The notes: generated by a model from the sequence alone, not told the origin. DNA of 64,000 bases from Brachynemurus nebulosus (GCA_035578155.1 JAPWDM010000005.1:17358877-17422876); one strand, 5' to 3'; positions 11,162-22,367 are shown, numbered from the stretch's first letter. A program made the numbers and translations.

Positions 11162-12338
11162 GGGGAGAGGTGTGTCAGTAGTAACAAAAAAAAATACACA
11201 GGCTAGTAACTTTGTACTTATTAGTCCTAGAGAATTACATTTTTGGTACAAGATACGGGAATTTTTCAGGTTTTGAATGAGCTAAACAAAAATAATCTAA
11301 GTTGACTTATAATTAAAATAACTGCATTTATGTGGACCAAAGTGTAATGTTACAATCGTTACTAACAGAGGATCAATTGTTACAGGGCTTAGGTCCAATT
11401 GTAACACTCATTATTTAGTTGAATTTACACGTTAGGTATTATAATTAACCCAGTTTTAAAAATTCTTCCTTACATATTGAGTGAGGAAGATGACAAATAG
11501 TATAGTCTTAGACAAGAGCTCTGAATTTTTTCTCTTTCTATTACTCTTTTATCGGAATTCATATATACATCATTGAATATAGTTCCTATCCTAGTTTTTC
11601 ATTTTGCATATTATATAGAATTTTTTTTTAGTCTGAAAACAGTATGAATTAGATTAGAGACTGATCCAGCAGGATAAACTAATCGCGGACCGAGACTTCG
11701 ACTAGAAAGCAAGGCTTTGAAACGAACGATAATCGTAATCGAAAATCAATATTGGAGGTATATACATAAAGCCAACTGATTTTGCCAAAGTGTAACTATT
11801 AATGAAAGGATTTTGTTTCTTTTTTTTTTTTTAAATTATTAACCGAAGTCGTTACCTTTATTATTCCGATTCATACCTAAAATATAAAGTTTAATTCTGT
11901 TCAACTAAAATTTTTTTTTCAGTTGTAACATGTTATAATCGACACTCCTAAATTTATTACATTTGTTCCACCGTTGTTTCACTTTAGAAAAATATTCATA
12001 AAATATTAACTATGATTAAAAAAGCGAAACTACCTATCTGATAATATTACTTGATCGCTTGTGTTTCCAATAAAACCAGTTTTCTTCCAATTGATGAGGT
12101 ATTTACTGCAAAAATCAAAAAATTGTTAACGTACTCAAAATTTACGTTTAGCTTATATAAACACATTTGATATTGCTGAGAGAAAATCGCCAAATGATAT
12201 TAACTGAACGTTTTGTCAGTAAAGCACAACTTTATAAGCCACTTTATGATATACAATACTCCTCAATAGGATTGATACATGTCTCGCAAATTTTAAAGTT
12301 ACAATTGACCCTCTGATACTACTGACACACCTCTCCCC
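11162..12338. mobile_element. TA-flanked element with GTTACAATTG array
   Basis: The first 22 bases (starting GGGGAGAGGTGTGTCAGTAG) are the exact inverse of the last 22, and both ends are flanked by TA (11160-11161, 12339-12340). GTTACAATTG-like motifs recur (near 11351, 11378, 11397 and 12298). At 1177 bp it could once have held a short transposase, but no frame is credible. It is inserted in the Helitron-like repeat at 10869. Confidence 0.75.
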
Positions 12339-12340
12339 TA

Positions 12341-12969
12341 TATACTTTATGTGAATTTACTGTCTGCTTTTCTTATAAGGATGACACCTTCGGAAAATGA
12401 TCTAATTACTCAATTAGCAGAAACCCACGTCTATCGTTATTAGACATCAAAAATATTGAAAACGTCATTTAATGAGTCATTAATATGACATAATATCGTA
12501 TAACAATGACATGTGATGACCAAATTTCAACAAATTTTCAATTAAACATATATTTAATTACTGATAATAATACATAATATAGTTAATTTGATAATTAAAC
12601 CCTTGCCGCTCTTTAAGCATAATTATTAAAGTGGACGCTTGAAAAAAATTTATCCTGTGTAAGTATATTATTTTGGTGTGTTTAACAGGAATATATCAAC
12701 ACTAATGCACAAAATCATCAGTTCTCTGATAAGAATTTACATACCCCAAGAAATTTACTTTAGTTGAAGCATTTTGAGGGTGAACTAAAAATACTATTCA
12801 GGTATTTATATTTGAAATATCTAATACAGCTTTTCCCGATATTTTTTTTTCTCTTCTTTCTTCTCGAACCTCAAATAGAGTTGGCGAGCAAAAAAAAGTC
12901 TTAGTAAATTGATCTCGTTTCAAGGCCTCGTGACATAAAGTCATAAGTCCGAAGTCGTTAAATAATTTA
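12341..12969. other. AT-rich stretch with no recognised gene
   Basis: This may include the far side of the Helitron-like repeat interrupted at 11160, but no diagnostic 3-prime end is seen. The 87-codon minus-strand frame at 12798-13061 overlaps the hAT-like terminus and is not recognisable. Confidence 0.35.
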
Positions 12970-13063
12970 TAAATCGTTGACGAGCAAAAACCAAAAAATA
13001 AAAAATTAAATTTCTCGTTGAATACTTGATGACTGCTTGCGAAGCACAATTTGGAAACCACTG
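12970..13063 (-). mobile_element. Solo hAT-like terminus
   Basis: The right edge reads GAAGCACAATTTGGAAACCACTG, which inverted is a typical hAT start (CAGTGGTTTCCAAATTGTGC) resembling the ends of the 31.2-kb element. No matching left terminus or 8-bp duplication was found, so this is a truncated copy at best. Confidence 0.35.
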
Positions 13064-13797
13064 GTCTGGTAGAAGCAAGCGTGTAATTTATTTTTCTCTC
13101 TATGCTACTACTAACTTAACAAAAGGTACGTCATTCTTTAATGATCAGAAAACTTCTATATGGAACCATCTCTATGTATATACAATTATATCTACATATA
13201 TAATTATGCATCTACAAAAAATTAAAATAGTTTGCCATTTTATCACTTGATATGTGGAATGCCATCTATGTATAAAATTTTAATTAAATTTTATTATCTA
13301 ATTAAAATATATAATGCTGTTTTTAATTAAAAATTTTATATAATTATCATTTAACGCCATATTAATTGAAATCGTCCAATTGGATTATTTTCGAAATATC
13401 AAAAATTATTTTATTTGGATATTTCTATGTATATATGTATTCGTTAGAAATGTAGAAATTTCGATATTCAATATGTAATGGAATTAGTTGTGTATAGGGT
13501 TTGTTCATCTGTTATAAGTACATTTTAAATTAATTAATAAACAAACAAACAGAAAGCTTTTTTGTTTATTATGTACAAATGAAGGGACATGTATGGAATA
13601 AGATGTTGCAAAAGCATTTAAGTAAATTTGACTTTAATAAAATTTTATTTGATAGTTTTATTTTAAATTACAAGTCATTAAAATTGAACTTTCGAGAAAA
13701 ATGTTATATAATTCTTTCTTTCACTTGCCCCTTCAATTGTTTTATAAACTCCAGTCTGCGAATCCTATAAATGGTTAAAAGATGTTTTGTTTGAGAT
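13064..13797. other. AT-rich stretch with no recognised feature
   Basis: Open frames of 74 codons (13026-13250) and 63 codons (13579-13770) are AT-driven and lack recognisable domains. No paired termini or tandem array found. Confidence 0.45.
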
Positions 13798-13805
13798 GCT
13801 TAGAT

Positions 13806-14355
13806 CGGTGTTTCTCAACCGCCGGCTTAGAAAGTATCACACCGGTTCGCAGAAAGATGTGTAAATTGCAATTAATATTACAAAAATGAATAATATAATT
13901 TTTACTATTTACTTTTTGCTTCTACATTTTGGAATTTAGTATTTTTATTTATAGCACATAACAGCACACATCTAGTACAATACAATACAAATTTTTTTCG
14001 TAAAAAAAAGGAAAAAAAAACGGTAAAGCTAATTTTATGGACAGATGGTCGGGAAACGACATTTCATATTACATGACTTAACGTTATTTCAACTAACATA
14101 ACGGTTGAAATGATTCCAGGCTATAAGAAGCTTATTTACATTTACAGAACTGCTTTTAAACATTTCTGTAATGCTTAAGAATTGCATGCTTGTTGATATT
14201 TGTTTGAATTACATGGTAGACAAAGTGGTCGAAAAACAATATTTCATATCACACGACTTAAGGTTATTTTAGTTAATGACGGAAATGACTCCAGGCTACA
14301 AGGATTCTATTTGAAATTCAAAAATCGCTTTTAAATATTTCTGTGTTGCTTAAGA
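13806..14355 (+). mobile_element. hAT-type element with internal 180-bp duplication
   Basis: It starts CGGTGTTTCTCAACCGCCGG, a hAT-like end shared inverted with 5364. Inside, a module from TGGTCG through TTTCATAT, a block near ACTTAA.GTTATT, then GAAATGA.TCCAGGCTA to TGCTTAAGA occurs twice, at 14046-14180 and 14226-14355, offset about 180 bp. A third copy stands alone near 20138-20305 and a partial one near 5005-5060. The right terminus and target duplication were not identified. Confidence 0.55.
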
Positions 14356-14369
14356 AAGCGTCGATATTC

Positions 14370-14780
14370 CAGTAGTTCTGCGATTATCCGAGCTAATAGG
14401 GGCGGGCAGTAATTCGGATAACGGAAAGTTCGGATAATGTGGAACTTTCCCAATGTACAAGTATCGGCAGGATCAGGCGATCAAGACGTTGGTGTCATGA
14501 TCTAAGTTGTCATTTATATGTATGCATAAATTTAGTTTAATTTACTATTTTAAGTTAAGCCAATGTCAAAATAAGTAAAAATTTGAACATCTGTTAAAAA
14601 CGACCACACTATGCCGAGATGGTTACATTTTAAAGAAAGCCTCTAGGATAGTAAGTAATTCAAAGTATTTAAAATAAAGAAGAAAAAGTTTAGTACACAA
14701 ACTTTTATTTAAATAAAAAATTACATTAAAGGATAATTTGATAGTCACATTTGTTAGTCTGGATAATATGGGGTTTCCCA
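14370..14780 (+). mobile_element. pogo/Tigger-like terminus, internally deleted
   Basis: CAGTAGTTCTGCGATTATCC followed by GGCGGGCAGTAATTCGGATA and GTTCGGATAATG resembles pogo-group ends, which carry repeated CGGATAA motifs. A related but poorer TCTGGATAATATGGGG lies near 14758-14773 and may be the decayed other end. TA duplications are not visible and no coding sequence remains. Confidence 0.4.
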
Positions 14781-15232
14781 TTTCATGCTAAATATAAATA
14801 TAAATGTAAATGTTAAATATAAATGTAATTTAGAAAACTGACGAAATCGTCATACGTAATCCTATGTGACCGAAATTGAAATTATTTAGAGATTCGTGAA
14901 ATGGTGCCATACAATTGTTAAATTACCACTGTTTAATAACTATTTTATAGAATCAAATAATCACAATTGAAATCTCCATAATGCATTAATAAGTTTAATT
15001 AATAAAATGATTTAAATAAATTTCTTCCCCAAATGATGTATAAATTTATGTTTTAGTAAATTTTATCATATAATATAGAGTTATTAATAAATTTATGCTG
15101 AATTGAAGAAATAAATTTTTAGTAACTGTATGTGGATTTTATTCTTTAATATTAATTAATAGAGATATAGGTACACAATATTTTATAAAATTTTTGATTG
15201 TTTTCTCATGTACTTTTCTCTTTTTGTTATAG

Positions 15233-15279
15233 GTATGACTTCTTCTAATATTTTTTGGACTAAAATACAAGTATTGATG
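15233..15279 (+). CDS. Candidate 5-prime coding exon (15 codons; unproven)
   Basis: A pyrimidine-rich tract ending TTTTTGTTATAG is followed by 47 nt and then by GTAAGTTT, a near-ideal splice donor. Two bases in, ATG opens a frame reading MTSSNIFWTKIQVLM exactly to the donor (phase 0); the other two frames contain stops. What I see is only the splice-site pair and the frame. By inference, FWTKIQVLM resembles the start of ABCA-type transporters, whose next residues are often WKN, but no such next exon was found in the window. A chance acceptor-donor pair is a real alternative in AT-rich DNA of this length. Confidence 0.25.
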
Positions 15280-15617
15280 GTAAGTTTGATAATCTATTCC
15301 AAAAGTAATAAGAACTTTGGGTATTATGTTTTTCGTTATAGCGTGTAAACAATTATTTTCAAAGGTTCTTATTTACAATTAGGTACAGTCTTAAAAATAC
15401 TTAAATAAAATTTTTTCAATTTCAATTATTATTGAGTTCTTGTGAAACACTACTACGTATGACAGACTTTTGTCTGCATTTCAACACACGTATAGTATTC
15501 ATATGTTCACTTATCGTTCAGCTAAACTGAAACTTTAAGCACTCGACTTCCTTGGTTAACATGACCAAAAACCACACATGTAAATTAAAAATCACAAAGT
15601 GATTGAAAAAATTATCC

Positions 15618-15689
15618 GGATAGGCCGGGAATTGAACCCAGGATCTCCTGATAACTAGCCAGGTGTGCTATCCATTACACCATCGATCC
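15618..15689 (-). other. tRNA-Thr(AGT)-like sequence, minus copy
   Basis: The 72-nt cloverleaf read on the minus strand has a D arm GTGT...GCAC, an anticodon arm CCTGG-CTAGTTA-TCAGG with apparent anticodon AGT, a variable loop AGATC, and a T arm CTGGG-TTCAATT-CCCGG. The A box (TGGTGTAATGG) and B box (GGTTCAATTCC) are intact. The acceptor has mismatches and base 37 is T instead of a purine, so it is more likely a tRNA-derived repeat or pseudogene than a working tRNA. Confidence 0.6.
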
Positions 15690-15968
15690 TTTGCTCGATA
15701 AGCTCTCGAACAGACAGCATTCAATCACTTATGTGTATGTATTCTCTGTAATGCGAGAAGCAAGGAAATCGAGCACTTAAAGTTTCAGTTTAGCTGAACG
15801 ATAAGTGAACATATGAATACTAGATGTGTTGAAATGCAGACAAAAGTCTGTCACACGTAATAGTGTTTCACAAGCACTCGATAATATTTGAAATTGAAAA
15901 ATTGTAACTACTTCTCGCATTACAGAGAGTGATTGAATGTTGTCTGTGTCGGGCGACTGTCGAGCAAA

Positions 15969-16040
15969 GGATCGATGGTGTAATGGATACCACACCTGGC
16001 TAGTTACCAGAAGATCCTGGGTTCAATTCCCGGCCGATCC
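15969..16040 (+). other. tRNA-Thr(AGT)-like sequence, plus copy
   Basis: This is the same 72-nt cloverleaf in the opposite orientation. The acceptor GGATCGA pairs with CCGATCC except for A7-C66. The anticodon arm CCTGG-CTAGTTA-CCAGA has one mismatch at its outer pair. The T arm CTGGG...CCCGG pairs with one G-T. The upstream leader TCGAGCAAA is shared with the minus copy. The anticodon-to-T-arm part resembles eukaryotic tRNA-Thr(AGT), whose anticodon loop is normally CTAGTAA. Confidence 0.6.
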
Positions 16041-16080
16041 GGATAATTTTTTCAATCACTTTGTGATTTTTAATTTACAT

Positions 16081-16669
16081 AACTACTCTTTATTAATATG
16101 TTTATATATTATTAAAATTAAAACATCATAAAGGTGTTAACCACCATCACCACCACGTTTAGCATGTGGCCAGAAGAAGATAGGCCACAATACAAAACTG
16201 TTAAGGCTATTTACCACCATTTATTTTATTATTATAGCCCATCTAATGTGATGAGACTGTGGCCAACAATGGTGGTGGCCAGCGGAGCCATTACTTTAAT
16301 TATCTAATAAAAACTAAAATGTCTCTATATATCGAATTCCCTACGTTCCAACCGAACGGAACGTGCCAATGTGTGGTGGAAAGTAAAAGTTGTCGGTACA
16401 ACGGAAGGAAATGAACGTTAAAAAGAACTTGTTAATAATGATTGTAATTTATCTTTGTCTTACATTTATTGTTGTCCACAAAATACCATAGGTGGTTGTT
16501 TGTGTCCCACTTGGGTCTCTTATGTTATATTATATTGTTTTTGTCTCGCGTTAATATTATGGCTCCCCGTACAGTGAAGAGTCGATCGTGTGAAACAGAT
16601 GTTAAATTTTTATCTTAATTGGATTAAATTCTTATATATGATATTGTGTGCAATGTAATATATTATGTA
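16081..16669. other. Non-coding stretch with CCACCA-rich imperfect inverted repeats
   Basis: ACCACCATCACCACCACG at 16140-16157 faces GGTGGTGGCC at 16270-16279, and GTGGCC/GGCCAC pairs occur between them. Pairing is short and imperfect, so a mobile element is not demonstrated. No gene seen. Confidence 0.35.
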
Positions 16670-17394
16670 CAGTGCACATTCTGAATATTTCCGCTCTCAA
16701 TAGTTCCGCTTCCCCAGTTTGAGACTCGAGTGTTACCACCATTCTACCACCTGTTATTTATTTATTTCATCAAAGCTAAAAATCAAAAAGTTTATTTTGT
16801 TTATATTAAGTGGAAGAAAAATTATCTAAATTAAATAAATATAGTAAGACAACTTAAATTTGTAGCATCATTATTCGACTAACTAGTCAGCATTGCTTAT
16901 ATTGATCCACTGCATACGCTGATAGTGTATTCACTGGTACCCTCATTATGTAAACAATTAAACATAAATCTTAAGCGGTTATAAAAAATGGATTTGTTTA
17001 TACAAAATAAAAATTAAGAAAAAACATTTAGAGAAGCGAGCGTACAAACGAAAAATGTTACACAATAGTCAATACTTTTTAATTCGATTTTGAATAATAA
17101 AGAAACAGTATTTTGTTAACACATGCATAAATAGGTGATTACAATAAAAATAATATCATTAGATTTTTGAATTTTTAAATTATATTATTCAGACCCACCT
17201 ACTTGTTTTGACGCTCCTGAAAATCTTTTAATTTTGACAGGGTCATAAATTATTGAACTATAAATTTTAAATCTAGACATAAAAAAATTATTGTACCTTG
17301 CCAGCAAGCGATTGGGCTTTGGTCGGAGAACAACATTTCCTGGAAAACCTATTCCCCTCATTTCATTCTGCGGAACTATTGAGAAGAAACACTG
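16670..17394. mobile_element. Possible hAT-type element (CTCAATAGTTCCGC inverted ends)
   Basis: CTCAATAGTTCCGC at 16696-16709 is exactly inverted at 17370-17383, and the outer edges read CAGTG (16670) and CACTG (ending 17394), as in hAT ends. The left side carries about 12 extra bases and no 8-bp duplication is visible, so boundaries are uncertain. Interior is AT-rich without genes. Confidence 0.35.
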
Positions 17395-17548
17395 TATTTG
17401 ATATTTTATAGGGTATCGAATAAATTATTTTGTAAATAAAAAACATTGTGATATTTCAGTATTTTTTGACAAAAATTTAACAAAAATATGTAGTAGTTGT
17501 TGCGTAAGTTTTTACACTTTCTAATAGTAAAAATTTTAACAAAACTGA

Positions 17549-17600
17549 ATAGAAGAGAGAGATGTGTTAGTTGAAACAATGAGCCAGTTGTTACTTTATC
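17549..17600 (+). mobile_element. Possible solo end related to the 11.2-kb element
   Basis: GAGAGATGTGTTAGTTGAAACA followed by CCAGTTGTTAC resembles the GAGAGGTGTGTCAGTAGTAACA end at 11166. Only one end is seen and the match is imperfect. Confidence 0.25.
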
Positions 17601-18577
17601 ATTATAGATCAAACTATTGAACTAGATTGTAAAAATTTTGGCCGATTGACTTAACAGTCTTTTGACAGCCTCATTTTTTCTACAAGAATGCTTTTTAAAT
17701 GAAAAGGGTTCTTATAAGGTTTGTTTCAATTCCCTAAAAAACCATACATTGTATGGTTTCCCGCTTACGCAGTATAAAAAATGTGTTTCAAGCTCTCTTT
17801 TGATGGTGCATGACAAGACACATGTAGCGTTTAAACTTATTTTTGATTATATGGAAACCGATTCATGTATCATCAATTCGATACACAGCGAAGAGTAGGT
17901 ATCGTTTGGATCGTACTGTATAATAGAGCGCTAAAATTTAAAATTCAAATGTTTATTATTATTGGTGATAAAGTTATTCAGTATTTTTTGTATAATTTTA
18001 AATAAATATATAGAATAAAATTTAAAATGAGTGGTATTTAATGGGAGAATAATTTCTTTAAAGCAGTTATGACAAAGACTAATTAAAAGTTGAAATTAAT
18101 GGCATAAAGACAAAGAAATGAAAACTACTGGCAAAATTTTTGCGAATAATTTCAATATGTAATTCTTTATAATAAAGTATTTTAGGCCTATTTTGTATTT
18201 TTTCTTAGTAAAAATATTTTTATCCATTATCCACTGCAAATCCTTTTCTAAAATTTCAAAACTGTAGCGGTGCAATAAAAAAATTTGACATTTTTGACAT
18301 TTACTCGTACATAAAACCATTTCAATCATCGATTTTTTTTTATCACTCAGTGCACAATTTACAGTACGAACTTGCGCACACAACGATTCACAAATCGTTC
18401 CATCTACAATGCAAAAAGAGGTAGTTAAAACAATCCCATACTGATGTAATTTTTACATATAATAAAACTGTAACGAGACCGTTTCTGTACAGGGAATATC
18501 TTTTGAAAATTGTACTGGTACTATAGATAATTATCGATTTAGATATCACAACAGCAATTTTTATATTTTTTATCTGT
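17601..18577. other. AT-rich stretch with no recognised gene
   Basis: Frames of 78 codons (17662-17898, plus) and 95 codons (18096-18383, minus) have no recognisable motifs, no plausible splice context and ordinary AT-rich composition. No paired termini seen. Confidence 0.4.
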
Positions 18578-18585
18578 GCGTATAT

Positions 18586-19057
18586 TAGTGATGAGCAAAT
18601 GCAAGACCAAGACCAAGACTTGGCAGTCTTGGTCTTGGTCTTGTTCTTGCATTAAGAATCTTGGTTTTTTGTCTTGCTAAAGCAGTTTGAGTCTTGGTCT
18701 TGGTCTTGGTCTTGCAAAAGACAGTCTTGGTATTGGTCTTGGTCTTGGTATTGCTAAAGAATCTTCACTTTCTTGCATTTTTTTATTAGCGAATTTTTTC
18801 CTTGTAAAATCAGAATTTTCTCTCTTTACGGTATTAATTATACTTTTAAACTATTTAAATAATTTAGCAAGAGTCTTGCTTTTTTATTGCTATAGTCTTG
18901 GTCTTGCTCACTTGAGTCTTGGTATTGGTCTTGCAGCCATACTTATAGTCTTGGTCTTGGTCTTGCAAAATGCCGTTTTGGTCTTGGTCTTGGTCTTGCA
19001 AAAAATGCAAGACCAAGACAAGACTGCAAAACCAAGACTAATTTTGCTCATTCACTA
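18586..19057. mobile_element. Non-autonomous hAT element made of CAAGAC repeats
   Basis: Ends TAGTGATGAGCAAA and, inverted, TAGTGAATGAGCAAAA match with one 1-bp indel. They are flanked by GCGTATAT (18578-18585) and GCGTGTAC (19058-19065), an 8-bp duplication with 6 of 8 matches. Much of the 472-bp body is CAAGAC or its inverse GTCTTG in short runs, inverted near the left end. The 123-codon frame over it (LGLGLGLA-type repeats) is a product of the hexamer, not a gene. Confidence 0.75.
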
Positions 19058-19065
19058 GCGTGTAC

Positions 19066-20137
19066 GCATCATGCAAAAATTATCAAACGAATTTAGATGA
19101 AATTTGGTCTACTTATCATCTAAGTCAACATTTTAGGATAGTGTTTACTGCAGAAAAATGTCCCACTAAATCGATTCAACAACGTGTCGCGCGAACGACG
19201 TTGCGCGTGCAACTAGTGTTAGTTATAAGTAGACTGTCACATTTTTTTTTTTTTTTTTTGATACCAGTTTTAAACGTCACGAATTTTTTCCACTGTATCT
19301 CCAATCCATAAACATATCCACATTAAAATTTTATTTATTTTATCAGATATTCGCGTACAATTATTTTGTAGATTTTATAGCTATGACATAATTTTATAAA
19401 TAATATTCTCGCTGCCTGTATAAATCCACTAGAAATTTATTCGTAAGCTCTATTCCATATACTTACTTTAACATTTTATTATTAAACCTTACCCACACAT
19501 ATCTCGTATCCATATGCTTTACAAATGAACATATAGCTCTAGCTACGATTACATCGTTGTAATCTCGAACTCATTCTCGAATACGTTAGCTATATACATT
19601 CACACAACTTGTTTGTTACACATTCTTATTATATTATAAATGATATGTGTTTCCTTATAGTTTCCTAAATGTTCTACATATTATAACATCGTTTGCCTAG
19701 GATATGTCTAGGCACTTATATATATGTTACATAATAATATTATTTGTTATATTACGCCAAACAAGAAATTTCTTCGCCTAGAAACAATGGTAATGATATA
19801 TGTAATACATAAGTCACAACTTCCTCCTCATAATATTACGCGTCTCCTTGTAGTGCCGCGGCGACGAGATGAGGCAAGACGAAGGGGAGAAATAAGAAAA
19901 TATTATGTGTTTTGGTGATTTTATTTGTCTATCAAAAGGTAAAAGACGTCACCATAAAATTATATTAAAATATTTCTAAGGTGTGATGTTGAAAATTATA
20001 ATTGAAATATAAAAATTTTGGCGGCAGTAATATTTTATTAGATCTTTGAAGTAAACACTTTTATAGCGAGGGGTAACTCTGTGTAAGAGTGTAATGAAGT
20101 CTGTAATAAAAGGATGTAATGAAAATGGTAATGTTGT
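19066..20137. other. AT-rich stretch with no recognised gene
   Basis: Open frames of 83 (19060-19311) and 64 codons (19724-19918) are not recognisable; the first includes an F8 run from a T tract. A GC-richer patch (GTGCCGCGGCGACGAGATGAG) lies at 19853-19873 without further support. Confidence 0.4.
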
Positions 20138-20305
20138 CTGAATTACGTGCTCGACCAAGTAGTCACAACATTTCGACCAACATTTCATATTACACAACCT
20201 AATGTTATTCCAATTAATGGCGGAAATGATTCTGGGCTACAACAATAAAATTCTATTCAGTGTTAAAAAATTACCTTTAGACATTTCTTTAATGCTTAAA
20301 AAGTG
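20138..20305 (+). mobile_element. Fragment of the 13.8-kb hAT family module
   Basis: CATTTCATATTACACAACCTAATGTTATTCC...GGCGGAAATGATTCTGGGCTAC...ATTTCTTTAATGCTTAAAAAG matches the module duplicated at 14046-14355. It lacks recognisable termini. Confidence 0.55.
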
Positions 20306-20309
20306 TTAG

Positions 20310-20830
20310 TAGGGCGGATTAACCTAATTTGAGGTCCTAGACCGTGCCCTTTCCACCTCCACAAGACACAGATCACACAGAAAATATAATACAATAAATA
20401 AAATAAAACTAGATAATGCGAAAAACTGAAACAAATCTTAAATATTGATTCAGATATACAGAATAAACCCTATGATCGGGTCCTTCAAAAAACCGGATCC
20501 TAGCCATTAGTCTCATTTAGGATCACCGAGAGAAATGATGGGCCCTTGGGCACAACAGAAAATTGAAACATTTCTTCTCCAAAAATACAAACGACGAGCA
20601 AAAAAGAAATGCCTTCTCACTCTATTCGGACCTCTAAACGAAGCTACGGGACCCCCTTTTAGAGCCAGACCCCAGGGAAATTGCTTCACCTGCCCTACCC
20701 TCTCGCCGGCTTTGGTCTCATTTATCTATGTGATAATCCAGCCTATGGGTCATATAAATCAGTGTAAACACAACCTTGGACTCTTGTTCGAAAAGATAGA
20801 AATCGCCCTCTATTCAAAATCAGTTTAACA
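20310..20830. other. GC-richer block, possible decayed hAT-like insertion
   Basis: The stretch starts TAGGGCGGATTAACCT, similar to ends of some hAT elements, and includes GC-rich segments (GGGCCCTTGGGCAC near 20539, GACCCCAGGGAAATTGC near 20667) unlike the AT-rich surroundings. No matching right end or duplication found. The 97-codon frame at 20535-20828 has no recognised domain. Confidence 0.3.
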
Positions 20831-21759
20831 ATGCACAATAGTTACATGTGCATATTCCATTGTAAACACATACTGTATAGTATTTACTGTTAAAAAGTTC
20901 CCACTAAATAATTATAAATCAAGTTGGCTAGCAGCACTCGATTTATATCTATCAGACAGATATGTAGCGTACGTACATAGATAAACCTATCTATATAATA
21001 TAGCGATATTTAGTTACCTATTCTATAGGTTGGTATCGTAACAAGCGTAAACCATCCTAGTGTGAATATAACTAATTTAAAGTAACTTGATATTTCAATC
21101 ACTTACTTGACTATAGGGCTAATAAAACTAGAGCTATACCATGTACCTACAGCTTCATGAATAGCTCCGTGAATAGTGCATTCACTTCATATGGAATGAA
21201 TCTATCCATATATTACCTGAGCTGTAATTCTCCCGCCAGTTATGTAGTGTATATAATAAATTTTATTGCTTATTTGTATCCGGAAACTATTGAGCTATAT
21301 TAATAATTACAACATTGTACGGTAGATGTAGCTAGTTGTATGCATTTCATTCAATTGGATGAAATCATGTTGGATTAAAAAAAAGGAGTGAAGAATTTTT
21401 TAAATTTTTTTTTCTAAGGTGACCTGAATAGCGCAATCAGAATCAAAAGTTTGAGATTGCTGTTATAATTTTATGTATTCAGAATAAATGTTTCTATCTC
21501 GGTGTTCTCTACATTTTGATGTAACCGACATTTTGAAATAGTGTATTTTTCTAAATTATCCGGAAACAGTGTATTTCTGGTGTTTTCGTCTAATGTCTGT
21601 ATTTTTTATAGAAGTCTTACTGATATCAAAGTTTCTTAAAAAAATATTTTCATAAAGACAAAAAAAGAGTTTTATGAATAGGATAAAGCCATGAAGAATT
21701 CTGAAAAAAAAAAAAAACTTTATATATAAAAGTCTTTTTGAATAGAAGTATATTACTTA
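20831..21759. other. AT-rich stretch with one short palindrome
   Basis: ATTTCATTCAATTGGATGAAAT near 21345-21366 is a near-perfect 22-bp palindrome. Otherwise I see no gene, array or paired termini. Confidence 0.4.
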
Positions 21760-21767
21760 CCGTGAAC

Positions 21768-22367
21768 TAGAGATGATCGATATATCGATAACTGTTATTT
21801 AATAACTAGTATAGAAAGATAACACTTATCGTCAATAACTGGAATACCCAGTAACTGGTTACTTAAATAACTCCTTTGGAAATATCGATAACATAGGTCA
21901 ATATTAATATATTCGAAAGCAAGGATCACAGTAATTTATTTTAATCACCTACGGAGAATTTCAAAATGATAACGCCCCAGGCAAGTTACACATATTGTAG
22001 CACATTTAAAAAACCCTTAAAAATGAACTACTGTCTATTGTACAGTTATCTATTTGTATTTGTAATTTTGTATCCATAAAATTGTTAAAATTGTGTATAT
22101 AAAGACTAAATCCTTGTATAGACAAGTGTTTGAACAGATATTGCAGTACAATAAAGCAAAGAATATTATTTAGTATCCGTCAGTATGATAGATCTGTGCA
22201 TATTTCACTAACAGAACCGTCTATACGCATATCGAATATCTTACAATGTGTTAAAATATCCAAATACCATACCAGTTATTACAATAACTGTTATAAATAA
22301 CAGTTATGTTTCAGTAACTGTTATTGCAATAACAATTATTAGAAAATAACCGTTTAGCTCATCTCTA
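21768..22367. mobile_element. Non-autonomous hAT element with ATAACTGTTAT array
   Basis: Ends TAGAGATGATC and, inverted, TAGAGATGAGC are flanked by a perfect 8-bp duplication CCGTGAAC (21760-21767 and 22368-22375). The 600-bp body has palindromic ATAACTGTTAT/AATAACAGTTAT-type motifs clustered at both sides and a 14-bp palindrome ATCGATATATCGAT at 21776-21789. No coding sequence. Confidence 0.9.

Larger units (their letters stand above)
15411..16080. repeat. Interleaved inverted repeat carrying two tRNA-like units
   Basis: Two modules each occur once in each orientation in interleaved order. Module Z is inverted at 15411-15554 and direct at 15761-15908. Module Y is inverted at 15568-15760 and direct at 15910-16080. 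The order is Z-inverted, Y-inverted, Z, Y. The two Y copies each hold one tRNA-like sequence. This order is what an inversion inside a tandem Z-Y array would produce, rather than a simple hairpin. Confidence 0.8.

Noticed and set aside
15618..16040. Functional tRNA-Thr genes
   Set aside because: Cloverleaves are nearly complete, but acceptor mismatches, T at position 37 and location in a rearranged repeat favour tRNA-derived repeats; tRNAscan would decide.
18687..19058. 123-codon open frame with LGLGLG-type repeats, the longest plus-strand frame in the window
   Set aside because: It is a direct translation of the TCTTGG hexamer inside a hAT element with its own target duplication; no independent coding evidence.
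20535..20828. 97-codon frame in GC-richer DNA
   Set aside because: No recognisable motif, and it overlaps sequence resembling a decayed transposon.
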